DNA from: Mycobacterium angelicum
GTDB taxonomy: Bacteria > Actinomycetota > Actinomycetes > Mycobacteriales > Mycobacteriaceae
NCBI RefSeq assembly: GCF_002086155.1
Contig: NZ_MVHE01000016.1
Coordinates: forward strand, 23,443 to 87,442
DNA: 64,000 nucleotides
Reading direction: 5' to 3'
Position 1 is the stretch's first letter; every line of letters starts with the position of its first letter. The notes beneath the pieces were generated by a model. It did no database searches. It was not told the DNA's origin and saw only the letters and a list, made by a program, of their open reading frames with translations. Shown piece by piece: positions 29,775 to 38,568 of this stretch. Position numbers and translations under genes: made by a program.

Positions 29775-30458
29775 GTGACCGACTCGATCCGCGCAGCAGC
29801 GCTGACCGCGACTCCACAGCTGGTGATCTTCGATCTCGACGGCACCCTCACCGACTCCGCCGAAGGGATCGTGGCCTGCTTTCTGCACGCCCTGACCCAG
29901 ATCGGGGCCGAAGTGCCGCAGGGCGAGGACCTGGCGGCCCAGATCGTCGGCCCACCCATGGACGACACCTTCCACGCGATGGAACTCGGCGGACGTGCCG
30001 AAGAGGCGATCGCGGCCTTTCGCGCCGAATACGGCGCCCGGGGCTGGGCGATGAACACCTTGTTCGACGGCATCGCGCCGCTGCTCGCCGACCTGGAGGC
30101 GTCCGGCATCCGGCTGGCGGTGGCGACCTCGAAATTGGAGACGACGGCGCGGCGCATCCTGCACCATTTCGGGCTGGACCACCACTTCGAGGTGATCGCC
30201 GGGGCCAGCGCCGACGGTGCCCGGAAGAGCAAAACCGAGGTGCTGGCCCATGCGCTGCAGCAGCTGCAGCCCCTGCCCGAGCGGGTGCTGATGGTCGGCG
30301 ACCGCAGCCACGACGTCGACGGGGCGGCCGCACACGGCATCGACACCGTGGTCGTCGGCTGGGGCTACGGACAGGCCGACTTCGCCGACCTGATCGATGC
30401 CGCCGGCGTCACGTTTGCCGCGACGATGGCCGACCTGAGGGGGGCGCTGGGTGTCTGA
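29775..30458 (+). CDS. ptkA: HAD-family protein, PtkA tyrosine-kinase orthologue
   Basis: 227 residues from the GTG at 29775; an in-frame start at 29700 would add 25. HAD motifs: DLDGTLTDS (nucleophile Asp), VATSKLE (motif II Thr/Ser and Lys), MVGDRSHDVDGAAAHG (motif IV). In M. tuberculosis the orthologue Rv2232 is described as a protein tyrosine kinase that phosphorylates PtpA; it carries a longer disordered N-terminus of about 60 residues that is short or absent here. The last 8 bp overlap ptpA. Confidence 0.87.
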   Translation: MTDSIRAAALTATPQLVIFDLDGTLTDSAEGIVACFLHALTQIGAEVPQGEDLAAQIVGPPMDDTFHAMELGGRAEEAIAAFRAEYGARGWAMNTLFDGIAPLLADLEASGIRLAVATSKLETTARRILHHFGLDHHFEVIAGASADGARKSKTEVLAHALQQLQPLPERVLMVGDRSHDVDGAAAHGIDTVVVGWGYGQADFADLIDAAGVTFAATMADLRGALGV

Positions 30459-30954
30459 CCCCTTGCACGTGACGTTCGTGTGTACCGGCAACATCTGCCG
30501 TTCGCCGATGGCCGAGAAGATGTTCGCCCACCAGATCCAAGAGCGTGGGCTGGCCGGCGCGGTGCGGGTTACCAGCGCGGGCACCGGCAACTGGCACGTC
30601 GGCAACTGCGCCGACGAACGCGCAACGCGGGTGTTGCGCGCGCACGGCTACCCCACCGACCACTGCGCCGCCCAGCTCGACACCGACCATCTGGCGGCCG
30701 ATCTGGTAATAGCCTTGGGCCGCAACCATGTTCGGTTGCTGCGACAGCTCGGCGTCGACAGTGACCGCATCCGGATGCTGCGCTCGTTCGACCCACGCTC
30801 GGGTGCCCATGCGCTTGACGTCGAGGACCCCTACTACGGCGAGCACGACGACTTCGAGGAGGTTTTCGAAGTCATCGAGGCGGCCCTGCCCGGCCTGCAC
30901 GACTGGGTCGATCAGCGACTCGCCCAAAACGGGATCCAAAACGGGACTAGCTGA
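30451..30954 (+). CDS. ptpA: Low-molecular-weight protein tyrosine phosphatase
   Basis: 167 residues, GTG start inside the end of ptkA. The P-loop CTGNICRS begins at the nucleophile Cys11, and the general acid is Asp126 in DVEDPYYG. The following Tyr128 and Tyr129 are the residues PtkA phosphorylates in M. tuberculosis. There PtpA is secreted into macrophages and blocks phagosome acidification by dephosphorylating VPS33B. No signal peptide, as known for this protein. Coupled with ptkA upstream and SURF1 downstream. Confidence 0.96.
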   Translation: MSDPLHVTFVCTGNICRSPMAEKMFAHQIQERGLAGAVRVTSAGTGNWHVGNCADERATRVLRAHGYPTDHCAAQLDTDHLAADLVIALGRNHVRLLRQLGVDSDRIRMLRSFDPRSGAHALDVEDPYYGEHDDFEEVFEVIEAALPGLHDWVDQRLAQNGIQNGTS

Positions 30955-31769
30955 TGCGCCGACTCGCCTTTTTGCTGCGGCCGGGCTGGCTGGCGCTGGC
31001 CCTGGTGGTCATCGCGTTCACCTATCTGTGCTTCATGGTGCTCGCACCCTGGCAGCTCGGGAAGAACAGCAGGACGTCGCGGCAGAACGACCAAATCGCA
31101 ACCTCGCTCAACACTCCCCCGGTTCCACTGAAAACCCTGCTGCCACAGCAGGATTCGTCGGCACCAGCCGCACAGTGGCGCCGGGTGAGCGCCACCGGCC
31201 ACTACCTGGCGGAGGTACAGGTGGTGGCCCGGCTGCGCGCGGTGGAAGGCGACCAGGCGTTCGAGGTGCTGGCCCCGTTCGTCGTCGATGGTGGTCCAAC
31301 CGTCCTGGTCGATCGTGGCTACGTGCGGCCAGAGCCGGGTTCGCATGTACCGTCCATCCCGCGCCCGCCGGATCAAACGGTGACCATCACCGCGCGGCTG
31401 CGCGACTCCGAGCCGACCCTGCCGGACAAGGAACCGTTCACCAGAGACGGTGTGCAGCAGGTGTATTCGATCAGCACTGGACAAGTTTCGGCGCTCACCG
31501 GAATCCCGTTGGCCGGCTCGTATCTGCAGCTTGTCGAAGACCAGCCGGGTGGGCTGGGCGTGCTCGGCATCCCGCATCTGGACGCGGGCCCATTCCTGTC
31601 CTACGGCATCCAATGGATCTCGTTCGGCATCTTGGCGCCGATCGGGCTGGGCTATTTCGTCTACTCCGAGATCCGGGTGCGGCGCCGCGAGAAGGAGTTG
31701 GCCGCGCCGCCGGACCAGCCCATGACCGTTGAGGAGAAGCTCGCCGACCGCTACGGGCGCCGCAGGTAG
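30954..31769 (+). CDS. SURF1-family cytochrome oxidase assembly protein
   Basis: 271 residues; the ATG shares one base with the ptpA stop. Typical SURF1 plan: an N-terminal transmembrane helix (LALALVVIAFTYLCFMVLAPWQLGK, with the family's LGxWQ-like end), a periplasmic domain with RRVSATGHYL and VLVDRGYVRPE, and a C-terminal helix (YGIQWISFGILAPIGLGYFVY). SURF1 assists heme insertion into the aa3 oxidase. Its end overlaps the converging cobD gene by 19 bp. Corresponds to Rv2235. Confidence 0.92.
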   Translation: MRRLAFLLRPGWLALALVVIAFTYLCFMVLAPWQLGKNSRTSRQNDQIATSLNTPPVPLKTLLPQQDSSAPAAQWRRVSATGHYLAEVQVVARLRAVEGDQAFEVLAPFVVDGGPTVLVDRGYVRPEPGSHVPSIPRPPDQTVTITARLRDSEPTLPDKEPFTRDGVQQVYSISTGQVSALTGIPLAGSYLQLVEDQPGGLGVLGIPHLDAGPFLSYGIQWISFGILAPIGLGYFVYSEIRVRRREKELAAPPDQPMTVEEKLADRYGRRR

Positions 31770-32680
31770 CCGAACAATCCCACAAGCGCCGCGGCCGCCA
31801 GCTGCACCACGCGCGACAGCATCACCGCCCGTCGCAGATCGGACACCGACGGGGCCCGCCCGTCGCCGAGACTCGGCCGGATTTGCAGCTCATGGTGGTA
31901 GCGGGTGGGACCACCGAGTCGCACCCCCAGAGCCCCGGCGAATGTTGCTTCGACGACGCCGGCATTCGGGCTGGGGTGCCGGGCAGCGTCACGACGCCAG
32001 GCACGCAGCGCTCCCGTCGGCGATCCGCCGACGGCCGGTGCGCACAGCACCGTCAGCGCCGCGGTCGCGCGCGCGCCCACGTAGTTGGCCAGGTCATCCA
32101 ATCGCGCTGCGGCCCAACCGAATCGGACATACCGCGGCGAGCGGTAGCCGATCATCGCATCCAAGGTATTGATCGCGCGATATCCGAGCACGGCCGGCGC
32201 ACCCGCGGTCGCCGCCCACAGCAGCGGCACCACCTGGGCGTCGGAGGTGTTCTCAGCCACCGATTCCAGCGCGGCCCGGGCCAGCCCCGCTTCATCCAGG
32301 TAGGCCGGATCGCGCCCGCACAACGACGGCAGCAGACCCCGGGCGGACTCGATGTCACGGCATTCCAGCAGCTCCGCCATTTCCCAGCCGGTGCGCGCCA
32401 GCGAGGTGCCGCCCAGCGACACCCAGGTGGCCGCCGCCGTCGCCGCAGGCCGCTGCGCGCGTTGCAGGGCGGCGCCCAGCAGACCGACGCCACCGACCAG
32501 CAGGCTCACGTGCACCAGGCCGGCGAGCCTGGTGTCGCGGTAGGTCAGCCGCTCCAGCCTGGCGGCGCCCTGACCGAACCATGCGACCGGATGACAGCTC
32601 TTCGGGTCACCGATCGCTAAATCGGCCAGGAAACCGGTCAGCACGCCGACGGTCCGGAGCCGGCGCGTCGAGGCAAACAC
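31751..32680 (-). CDS. cobD: Adenosylcobinamide-phosphate synthase
   Basis: 309 residues, GTG start. CobD/CbiB is a membrane enzyme that attaches the aminopropanol arm to adenosylcobyric acid. Signatures are DLAIGDPKSCHPVAWFGQ at the N-terminus, LESVAENTSDAQVVPLLWAATAGAPAVLGYRAINTLDAMIGY in the middle, and RRDAARHPSPNAGVVEATFAGALGVRLGGP, all with family-specific spacing. Several hydrophobic helices are present. It functions in the same part of the pathway as cobC, 3 kb away. Confidence 0.95.
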   Translation of the reverse strand: MFASTRRLRTVGVLTGFLADLAIGDPKSCHPVAWFGQGAARLERLTYRDTRLAGLVHVSLLVGGVGLLGAALQRAQRPAATAAATWVSLGGTSLARTGWEMAELLECRDIESARGLLPSLCGRDPAYLDEAGLARAALESVAENTSDAQVVPLLWAATAGAPAVLGYRAINTLDAMIGYRSPRYVRFGWAAARLDDLANYVGARATAALTVLCAPAVGGSPTGALRAWRRDAARHPSPNAGVVEATFAGALGVRLGGPTRYHHELQIRPSLGDGRAPSVSDLRRAVMLSRVVQLAAAALVGLFGYLRRP

Positions 32681-32692
32681 CCCGGCAGCGTC

Positions 32693-32827
32693 TCATACCG
32701 CCAAAATGACGATGAGCGCGATGACGACAACGAGCTGGACGGCCAATAAACACCAGCCCGCCAGGGCGGGATTGAAGTTGCGTGGCGCCCGATACGGCGT
32801 GTCTGGGGGCGACGGTTCAATCAACAT
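32693..32827 (-). CDS. Tiny single-pass membrane protein (downstream of pair)
   Basis: 44 residues from the ATG at 32827. A Pro-rich cytoplasmic N-terminus (SPPDTPYRAPRNFNPALAGW) leads into one transmembrane helix (CLLAVQLVVVIALIVILAV) that ends the protein. The ATG lies two bases after the stop of the preceding small gene, so translation is coupled. Same architecture as its partner: Pro/basic head, tryptophan, C-terminal helix. The longer in-frame reading upstream runs through the partner gene in another frame and is rejected. Function unknown; 13 bp from the cobD start. Confidence 0.6.
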   Translation of the reverse strand: MLIEPSPPDTPYRAPRNFNPALAGWCLLAVQLVVVIALIVILAV

Positions 32828-32829
32828 GT

Positions 32830-33024
32830 TCAGGCCAGCGATACGAGCACCAGCACCACGACGATGACCAGCACCGCCGCCAGCAACCACCAGAGCCAGG
32901 TGCCGGCTTTGAACTTGCGCGGGGATCGCGTCATTTGGGGGCTCGTGGACGGCGCTACTCCCCACTTGCCATGCCTCGAGAGGTTGGGCGGATCGGGGGG
33001 AGGCGGACTCGAGGGTGTACTCAT
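32830..33024 (-). CDS. Tiny single-pass membrane protein (upstream of pair)
   Basis: 64 residues from the ATG at 33024, with AGGGGA upstream. Pro-rich N-terminus (STPSSPPPPDPPNLS), a middle section ending RSPRKFKAGTWLW, and a C-terminal transmembrane helix (WWLLAAVLVIVVVLVLVSLA). The tail-anchored shape and 'FKAGTWLWW' recall small conserved mycobacterial proteins near Rv2237 (Rv2237A region), but I cannot name a family. Coupled to the smaller gene downstream. Confidence 0.62.
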   Translation of the reverse strand: MSTPSSPPPPDPPNLSRHGKWGVAPSTSPQMTRSPRKFKAGTWLWWLLAAVLVIVVVLVLVSLA

Positions 33025-33104
33025 GCGTCCCCTGTGCCCGTTTCCGGCTGGCCTAACCTGTGGCGTCGCACACGTGGTCTACTCGATCTCATGGGGCATC
33101 CGCG

Positions 33105-33920
33105 ATGAAGCGACCCGCGACTCGGGTCGCCGACCTGTTGAATCCGGCGGCATTGCTGTTGCCGGCGGCGAACGTGATCATGCAGCTGTCGTTGCCCGGC
33201 GTGGGCTACGGCGTGCTGGAAAGCCCGGTGGACAGCGGCAACGTCTACAAGCATCCGTTCAAGCGGGCCCGCACTACGGGCACCTATCTTGCGGTTGCGA
33301 CGGTCGGGACCGACTCCGACCGGGCCCTTATGCGGGGTGCCGTGGACGTCGCGCACCGGCAGGTTCGGTCCACATCGTCGAGCCCGGTGTCCTACAACGC
33401 CTTCGATCCCAAGCTGCAGCTGTGGGTGGCGGCATGCCTGTATCGCTACTTCGTGGATCAGCAGGAGTTCCTGCACGGCCCGCTCGACGACGCGGCCGCC
33501 GACGCGGTGTATCGCGATGCCATGCGGTTGGGAACCACACTGCAGGTGCCCGAGCGTCTGTGGCCGCCGGACCGGGTCGCGTTCGACGAGTACTGGAAGC
33601 GCTCACTCGACGAACTGCACATCGACCCGCCGGTCCGTGAGCACCTGCACGGCGTGGCGTCGGTGGCATTCCTGCCGCTGCCGCTGCGGGCCCTGGCCGG
33701 ACGGTTCAACCTGTTTGCGACGACGGGGTTCTTGGCGCCGGAGTTCCGGGCGATGATGCGGCTGGACTGGTCACCGGCCCAGCAGCGCCGGTTTGAATGG
33801 CTGCTGTCGGCCTTGCGGCTGGCCGACCGGGTGATCCCGCACCGCGCCTGGCTCTTCGTTTACCAGCTGTATCTGTGGGACATGCGGTTTCGCGCTCGGC
33901 GCGGCCGGCGAATCGTCTAG
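33105..33920 (+). CDS. Oxygenase MpaB/latex-clearing-like (DUF2236) protein
   Basis: 271 residues from the ATG at 33105. DUF2236 features: [27 protein letters not shown] near the N-terminus, where the conserved His and Arg contact heme in studied members, then [19 protein letters not shown] in the middle and a basic C-terminus. The family includes heme b oxygenases such as the rubber oxygenase Lcp and MpaB. The mycobacterial substrate is unknown. Syntenic with Rv2237. The upstream open frame is not needed and lacks an RBS. Confidence 0.8.
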   Translation: MKRPATRVADLLNPAALLLPAANVIMQLSLPGVGYGVLESPVDSGNVYKHPFKRARTTGTYLAVATVGTDSDRALMRGAVDVAHRQVRSTSSSPVSYNAFDPKLQLWVAACLYRYFVDQQEFLHGPLDDAAADAVYRDAMRLGTTLQVPERLWPPDRVAFDEYWKRSLDELHIDPPVREHLHGVASVAFLPLPLRALAGRFNLFATTGFLAPEFRAMMRLDWSPAQQRRFEWLLSALRLADRVIPHRAWLFVYQLYLWDMRFRARRGRRIV

Positions 33921-34846
33921 CCCGGCGGTACGCCGCGCGCGGCCCAAGTGAAGCTGCGCATCTGCGGCAACCGCGCCGAAACTCGGTCGGCGACTCGCCG
34001 GCCGATGCGATCCGCGTCAGCCACGCTGGTGTCGGAGGCGACCCAGCCCTCCACCTCGACCCGCAGCGTGCGTCCGGTCCACCGGGCTCGCGCGTGCGCG
34101 TGGATGACACCCTCGACGTCGGCGGCCACCGATTCGGCGGTCTCGATCACCGCCGGATCCACGCCGTCGAGTAACCGGTGGCCGATATCCGAGGTCACCT
34201 CCCAACCGACATGGCAGATAAAGCCCGTCACCAGGATTCCGGCGACGCCGTCGGCCCATTCCCAGCCCACGGCAACTCCGCACAAACCCAGCAGGGCGCC
34301 CGCCGATGACAGGCCGTCCAGCCAGGAATGCCTGGCGTCGGCGATAAGGGTCGAAGACTGGATGCGGCGGCCCACGACGAGCTTGTATCGGGCGACCAGC
34401 TGGTTGCCCAGGATACCGACCAATGCGGCCCCGATGCCCCAACCGACTTGCTGAGTTGGGCTGTGCCGCAACAGTTTTTCCACGCTTTCCCAGCCGGCGA
34501 AGACGGCGCTGGCCCAGATCACCAACGCCACCCCGATCCCGGCGAGGTCTTCGGCGCGTTCCAAGCCGTAGGGATAGCGCGACGTGGCCACCCGGCGCGA
34601 GCTCCAGAAGCCGCCGAACACCACGGCGCTGGTCGTCACGTCCGACAAGTTGTGCAGCGCATCGCCGAGCAATGCCGCCGAGCCGGACAGCAGCGCGACG
34701 ACGAACTCGATCAGACCAGTCAGCGCCAGGCCCACCGCACCCACGGCGACAGCGCGATTGGCCCGCCGGCGTTCGTCACCGTCGTCTATTGCGGTCGGCA
34801 GCGGAAAACTGGTTGCCGGATCCCGGGTGCCGGTTATCAGATGCAT
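33917..34846 (-). CDS. Cation diffusion facilitator (CDF) metal transporter
   Basis: 309 residues with about six transmembrane helices. The CDF metal site is readable: [10 protein letters not shown] in helix 2 (H-x3-D) and [16 protein letters not shown] in helix 5. A C-terminal cytoplasmic domain follows (about 215-300) with [32 protein letters not shown]. Likely exports Zn, Fe or Mn in exchange for protons. Its stop overlaps the MpaB-like gene stop by 4 bp. I do not recall a CDF gene here in M. tuberculosis. Confidence 0.9.
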   Translation of the reverse strand: MHLITGTRDPATSFPLPTAIDDGDERRRANRAVAVGAVGLALTGLIEFVVALLSGSAALLGDALHNLSDVTTSAVVFGGFWSSRRVATSRYPYGLERAEDLAGIGVALVIWASAVFAGWESVEKLLRHSPTQQVGWGIGAALVGILGNQLVARYKLVVGRRIQSSTLIADARHSWLDGLSSAGALLGLCGVAVGWEWADGVAGILVTGFICHVGWEVTSDIGHRLLDGVDPAVIETAESVAADVEGVIHAHARARWTGRTLRVEVEGWVASDTSVADADRIGRRVADRVSARLPQMRSFTWAARGVPPG

Positions 34847-34894
34847 GGCGCTTAGCGTGCCACGCGGCGGAATCGACCGCTCAACGTGTTTCGG

Positions 34895-34941
34895 TGCCGA
34901 CTGTGCAAATCACGACGCTTCGACAGCGTGTCGCGTCGGCA
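34895..34941 (-). terminator. Nested hairpin after the epoxide hydrolase operon
   Basis: TGCCGAC (34895-34901) pairs with GTCGGCA (34935-34941), enclosing an imperfect inner dyad CGACGCT/AGCGTGTCG. It lies just beyond the minus-strand stop at 34966 and before the CDF gene start. Plausible as the operon's terminator; no U-run follows. Confidence 0.4.
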
Positions 34942-34965
34942 GATTCACACTCGGCGAGCAGAGCG

Positions 34966-36102
34966 TCAGCGCACCGTGGCGAAGAAGGCGCGCAAATCCT
35001 CGACGAAGAGGTCGGGTTGTTCGAACGCGGCGAAATGCCCGCCGCGCGGCATGGTCGTCCAGTGGGTGATGTTGTAGACGGGCTCACACCACGACCGCGG
35101 CGCCCGCAACAGCTCCTTCGGGAAGGCCGCGATACCGGTGGGCAACTCCACGCGGTCCATTTGGCCCCACACGCGGAAGCTCTCCCAGTACAGGCGGGCC
35201 GAAGAGGCGGCGGTGCCGGTCACCCAATACATCATCACGTTGTCCAGCAATTCGTCTCGGCTGAACGCGTTCTCGGGATGACCGTCGCAATCCGACCAGG
35301 CCCAAAACTTTTCGACGATCCACGCCAACTGGCCCACCGGCGAGTCGACGAGGCCATAGCCCACCGTTTGCGGCCGGGTGGACTGCTGCTTGGAATAGCC
35401 GGTGCCCCATTTGCGGTGCTGAGCCAGCGCGGCCATCGCCTGCTGTTCCTCCTCGGTGGGGTTGGCCAGGGACTCAGCCGTAGGCCGGCCCAGCGGCATG
35501 TTCAGGTGAATGGCTGCGCAGTGGTTGTTTCCAAGGCCGCCGTTGCGGCCGATCTGGTTGGTCACCGCGGCTCCCCAGTCGCCGCCCTGGGCGCCGTACC
35601 GCTGATAGCCCAGGCGCAGCATCAGCGTCTCCCATGCTTCGGCGATCTTCTCGACGCCCCAGCCGGTGTGGCTGGGCTTGCCGGAGAAGCCATACCCGGG
35701 CAGGGACGGACACACCACGTGAAAGGCATCTTCGGCACGCCCGCCATGAGCCGTGGGGTTGGTCAGCGGCTCGATCACCTTGTGGAACTCCACGATCGAG
35801 CCGGGCCAGCCGTGGGTGATCACCAGCGGGAAGGCGTCCTCATGCGGGGATCGCTGATGGATGAAATGAATGTCCAGGCCGTCGATTTCGGTGCTGAACT
35901 GGTCGAAGCGGTTCAGGGCCGCTTCGCGCGACCGCCAGTCGTACTCGTTGGCCCAATAGTCCGCCAAGGCTCGGGTGTAATCGAGCGGAATGCCTTGGCT
36001 CCAGTCGTCCACACATTCGGCTTCCGGCCATCGGGTACGCGCCAGCCGCGATCGCAGGTCATCGAGCACGTCCTCGGGGACGGCTATGCGAAACGGCTTC
36101 AC
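34966..36102 (-). CDS. Epoxide hydrolase with EHN domain (alpha/beta-hydrolase)
   Basis: 378 residues, GTG start. The N-terminal EHN domain (about 1-105) contains LRSRLARTRWPE and DWSQGIPLDY. Then the alpha/beta-hydrolase core: ITHGWPGSIVEF (oxyanion loop), nucleophile Asp175 in QGGDWGAAV, and the catalytic His in PRGGHFAAFEQPD. Two Tyr of the lid region are expected but not pinned. Juvenile hormone/xenobiotic-type epoxide hydrolases share this plan. Third gene of a minus-strand unit behind a GMC oxidoreductase and a small protein, 11 bp apart. Confidence 0.9.
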   Translation of the reverse strand: MKPFRIAVPEDVLDDLRSRLARTRWPEAECVDDWSQGIPLDYTRALADYWANEYDWRSREAALNRFDQFSTEIDGLDIHFIHQRSPHEDAFPLVITHGWPGSIVEFHKVIEPLTNPTAHGGRAEDAFHVVCPSLPGYGFSGKPSHTGWGVEKIAEAWETLMLRLGYQRYGAQGGDWGAAVTNQIGRNGGLGNNHCAAIHLNMPLGRPTAESLANPTEEEQQAMAALAQHRKWGTGYSKQQSTRPQTVGYGLVDSPVGQLAWIVEKFWAWSDCDGHPENAFSRDELLDNVMMYWVTGTAASSARLYWESFRVWGQMDRVELPTGIAAFPKELLRAPRSWCEPVYNITHWTTMPRGGHFAAFEQPDLFVEDLRAFFATVR

Positions 36103-36112
36103 TAGCCCTTGT

Positions 36113-36313
36113 TCATGGCTTGTTCGCGTCCTTGATCAAGGTGCTGATCTGCTCAAGCAGCTCACGCATGTCGGCGCGCATCGCGTCCACCGCGGCGTAC
36201 AGGTCCGCCTTGGTCGCCGGCTGCTGATCCGACGACAATGGCCGCACGGGTGGTTTCGACGTCTGTCGCGCCGTGCTGTCGCTCTTCGAACCAGGAAGCT
36301 CGCTCACGCTCAC
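36113..36313 (-). CDS. Small hydrophilic protein with C-terminal helix
   Basis: 66 residues from the GTG at 36313, chosen because it makes a 4-bp GTGA overlap with the GMC gene stop. The first 35 residues are polar and probably disordered (Ser/Pro/Lys); the last 30 (KADLYAAVDAMRADMRELLEQISTLIKDA) are a strongly amphipathic helix with heptad Leu/Met/Ile spacing, suggesting oligomerisation or docking to a partner. No family recognised. It lies between two enzymes of one operon. Confidence 0.55.
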   Translation of the reverse strand: MSVSELPGSKSDSTARQTSKPPVRPLSSDQQPATKADLYAAVDAMRADMRELLEQISTLIKDANKP

Positions 36314-37863
36314 GACCTTGCCATACCGGCTGAGGCACGTCCAAAGGCAGTTCCGGCCAGCAGGAAATCTGCGCATCGTTCGCCGATCATGATCGAGGGC
36401 GCGTTGGTGTTGGCGCGGGGAATCTCAGGAAGCGCCGACGCGTCGGCAACTCGAAGATTGTGCACCCCGCGCACGCGCAGCTGCTCGTCGAGAGCGCTGC
36501 CGGAGTGGCTGCCCATCGCAACGCTGCAGGCCGGATGTGCCGTCGTGGTCGCGGTGTCCCTGATCGCGGCTTCGACGTCCATGCCCGGCCCGGGCAGCAG
36601 CTCACGATCGATGGCCGACGCGATCGGCTCGGTGCCGATGATTTCGCGGCTGCGCTGCACCGCCCGGATCAGTGCGTCGACGTCGTCGCGCTCGGTGAGC
36701 ATGTTCAGCCGGATCGCCGGCGGTGTGGCCGGGTCGGGCGAACGGACCAGCACACTGCCGCGGCTCTTGGGCGTCCAGTACGAGTGCAGCATGGTCACCG
36801 CGGGAGTGAATTTGCCGCCGCGCGGATCGGCCAGCCCGTCAGCGGGGCTGAACACCAGCTGAAAGTCGCACGCCGGCAGGTCGGGGGTGGACCTGACGTG
36901 GGCTACCGCCTCGGTACCGTTGCTGGTCAGCTTGCCGGTTCGGTGTAATAGCCACTGCAACAACCATTTTGGATGCGCGGCATCGGCAAGCCCGACATAG
37001 CCGGGCGCCAGGGCCCAGATGGCGAACGCGTTGGGGTGGTCGGTGAGACCCTGGCCAACCCGGGGACTGTCCACCAGCGGCGTGATGCCCACGCGGCGCA
37101 GGTGATCGGCGGGACCGATGCCGGACAGCTGCAATAGCTGGGGTGTGCCGAACGCGCCTGCGCTCAGGATGATCTCGTTGCCGGCGAAAGCCTGGTGAAC
37201 ACGTCCGCGGCGGCGGTACTCGACGCCGACCGCCCGGCCGTCGCGCACAATCACGCGGCGGACCAGGGCCTTGGTGAGGATCGTCAGATTCTTCTGGCGT
37301 CGTAGGTAGCCACGCGCGGCACTCCAGCGCTGGCCGTTATGGATGGTGGCCGGGGTGATCGTCGCGCCGTCCAGGTCAGGTCCGCTGACGTCGTCGTTGG
37401 CAGGAACGCCGGCGGCGCGCGCCGCGGCGACGAAGCGGTGCGACAGCTCGTCGGTATAGGGCACGGGCGCCACGTGCATCGGACCCCGTTCGATCCGTGC
37501 GAATACCGGCGCTACGTCGTTCCAGCTCCAGCCGGGCAGCCCCCAGCCGTCGTAGTCGAGGTCGCTGCCCTTGACCCACACCATCGCGTTCATCGCGCTG
37601 GTCCCGCCGAGCACCCGGCCGCGCGGCTGCGGGAGGCGACGGTTGGCGCACCCGGGTTCGGGCTCGCTCTCGTAGCCCCAGTCCAGTGAGGTGCCGATCT
37701 GACGGGAAAATGCCAGCGGCGCCCGTACTGTGAGCCGCCGGTCCGATCCCCCGGCTTCGATCAACAGCACCCGGCACGACGATTCCGCCGTCAACCGCCC
37801 GGCTACCGCACAGCCGGCCGAGCCGGCCCCGATCACGATGAAGTCGTACCCGGTCGCGTTCAT
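36310..37863 (-). CDS. GMC-family FAD oxidoreductase (choline dehydrogenase-like)
   Basis: 517 residues from the ATG at 37863; a GTG at 37878 is possible. The N-terminal ADP-binding loop is VIGAGSAGCAVAGRLT, then LIEAGGSD and the GMC signature PRGRVLGGTSAMNAMVWVKG. A second signature, LSAGAFGTPQLLQLSGIGP, is in the middle. The catalytic region shows HPACSVAMGS and ANTNAPSIMIGERCADFLL, with the His/Asn pair. Oxidises an alcohol using FAD. It leads an operon with a small protein and an epoxide hydrolase, so an alcohol/epoxide detoxification or catabolic route is inferred. Confidence 0.92.
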   Translation of the reverse strand: MNATGYDFIVIGAGSAGCAVAGRLTAESSCRVLLIEAGGSDRRLTVRAPLAFSRQIGTSLDWGYESEPEPGCANRRLPQPRGRVLGGTSAMNAMVWVKGSDLDYDGWGLPGWSWNDVAPVFARIERGPMHVAPVPYTDELSHRFVAAARAAGVPANDDVSGPDLDGATITPATIHNGQRWSAARGYLRRQKNLTILTKALVRRVIVRDGRAVGVEYRRRGRVHQAFAGNEIILSAGAFGTPQLLQLSGIGPADHLRRVGITPLVDSPRVGQGLTDHPNAFAIWALAPGYVGLADAAHPKWLLQWLLHRTGKLTSNGTEAVAHVRSTPDLPACDFQLVFSPADGLADPRGGKFTPAVTMLHSYWTPKSRGSVLVRSPDPATPPAIRLNMLTERDDVDALIRAVQRSREIIGTEPIASAIDRELLPGPGMDVEAAIRDTATTTAHPACSVAMGSHSGSALDEQLRVRGVHNLRVADASALPEIPRANTNAPSIMIGERCADFLLAGTAFGRASAGMARS

Positions 37864-37974
37864 ATCGAGCACTATCACCTAGCGCGCGAGCGTAACGCCA
37901 GTGCGAAGACAAGGGACCAAAGTCGCGGCCACGTTACGCTCACGAACGCCGCGGTACGCCTACCGGCTACCGAG

Positions 37975-38046
37975 TGGGCGCGGACGGTATCGAACCGCCG
38001 ACCGCTGGTGTGTAAAACCAGAGCTCTACCACTGAGCTACGCGCCC
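37975..38046 (-). tRNA. tRNA-Val (anticodon TAC)
   Basis: On the minus strand the cloverleaf is complete: acceptor GGGCGCG/CGCGCCC with discriminator A, D-arm around GCTCAGTGGTAGAGC, anticodon stem CTGGT/ACCAG with loop TTTACAC giving anticodon TAC, and T-arm CGGCGGTTCGATACCGTCCG. CCA is not encoded. Decodes GTA valine codons. It sits alone between the GMC gene and ahpE. Confidence 0.97.
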
Positions 38047-38106
38047 TTGAAACCCTGAATGCCCGCCGGGCAGGCTACACGCAAAAAACCCAACCCCCCA
38101 AAACAC

Positions 38107-38568
38107 TCACCCCCGCAGAGCCGCCAGCGCCTGCGTCCACAGCCGCTGATCGCGGGCCTCACCGGGTTGTTTCATCTCGGCGAACCGGATGATGCCCGAG
38201 CGGTCGACCACAAACGTGCCGCGATTGGAAATGCCCGCTACCTCGTTGAACACGCCATAGGCCCGGCTGACCTCGCCGTGCGGCCAAAAATCCGACAACA
38301 CCGGAAACAGGAACCCACTCTGGGTGGCCCAGACTTTGTGGGTCGGTGGCGGGCCCACCGAAATCGCCAGCGCCGCACTGTCGTCGTTCTCGAACTCCGG
38401 CAGATGATCGCGCAGCTGGTCCAGCTCACCCTGGCAGATTCCGGTGAAGGCCAGCGGGAAGAACACCAGCAGCACGTTTTTGGCGCCCTGATAGCCGCTG
38501 AGCGTCACGGGCTGGTGATTCTGGTCGCGCAGCGTGAAGTCGGGTGCGGTGGCTCCGACGTCCAGCAT
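38107..38568 (-). CDS. ahpE: One-Cys peroxiredoxin AhpE
   Basis: 153 residues. Thioredoxin-fold peroxiredoxin with the peroxidatic residue Cys45 in FTGICQGEL, the numbering known for M. tuberculosis AhpE; this is the only Cys, as expected of a 1-Cys enzyme. It reduces peroxides and peroxynitrite, with mycoredoxin-1 as a known reductant in M. tuberculosis. The ATG shares one base with the stop of the upstream DUF3052 gene. Confidence 0.95.
   Translation of the reverse strand: MLDVGATAPDFTLRDQNHQPVTLSGYQGAKNVLLVFFPLAFTGICQGELDQLRDHLPEFENDDSAALAISVGPPPTHKVWATQSGFLFPVLSDFWPHGEVSRAYGVFNEVAGISNRGTFVVDRSGIIRFAEMKQPGEARDQRLWTQALAALRG

Noticed and set aside
34423..36105. 560-codon plus frame across the CDF and epoxide hydrolase genes
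   Set aside because: Antisense to two genes with intact catalytic motifs.
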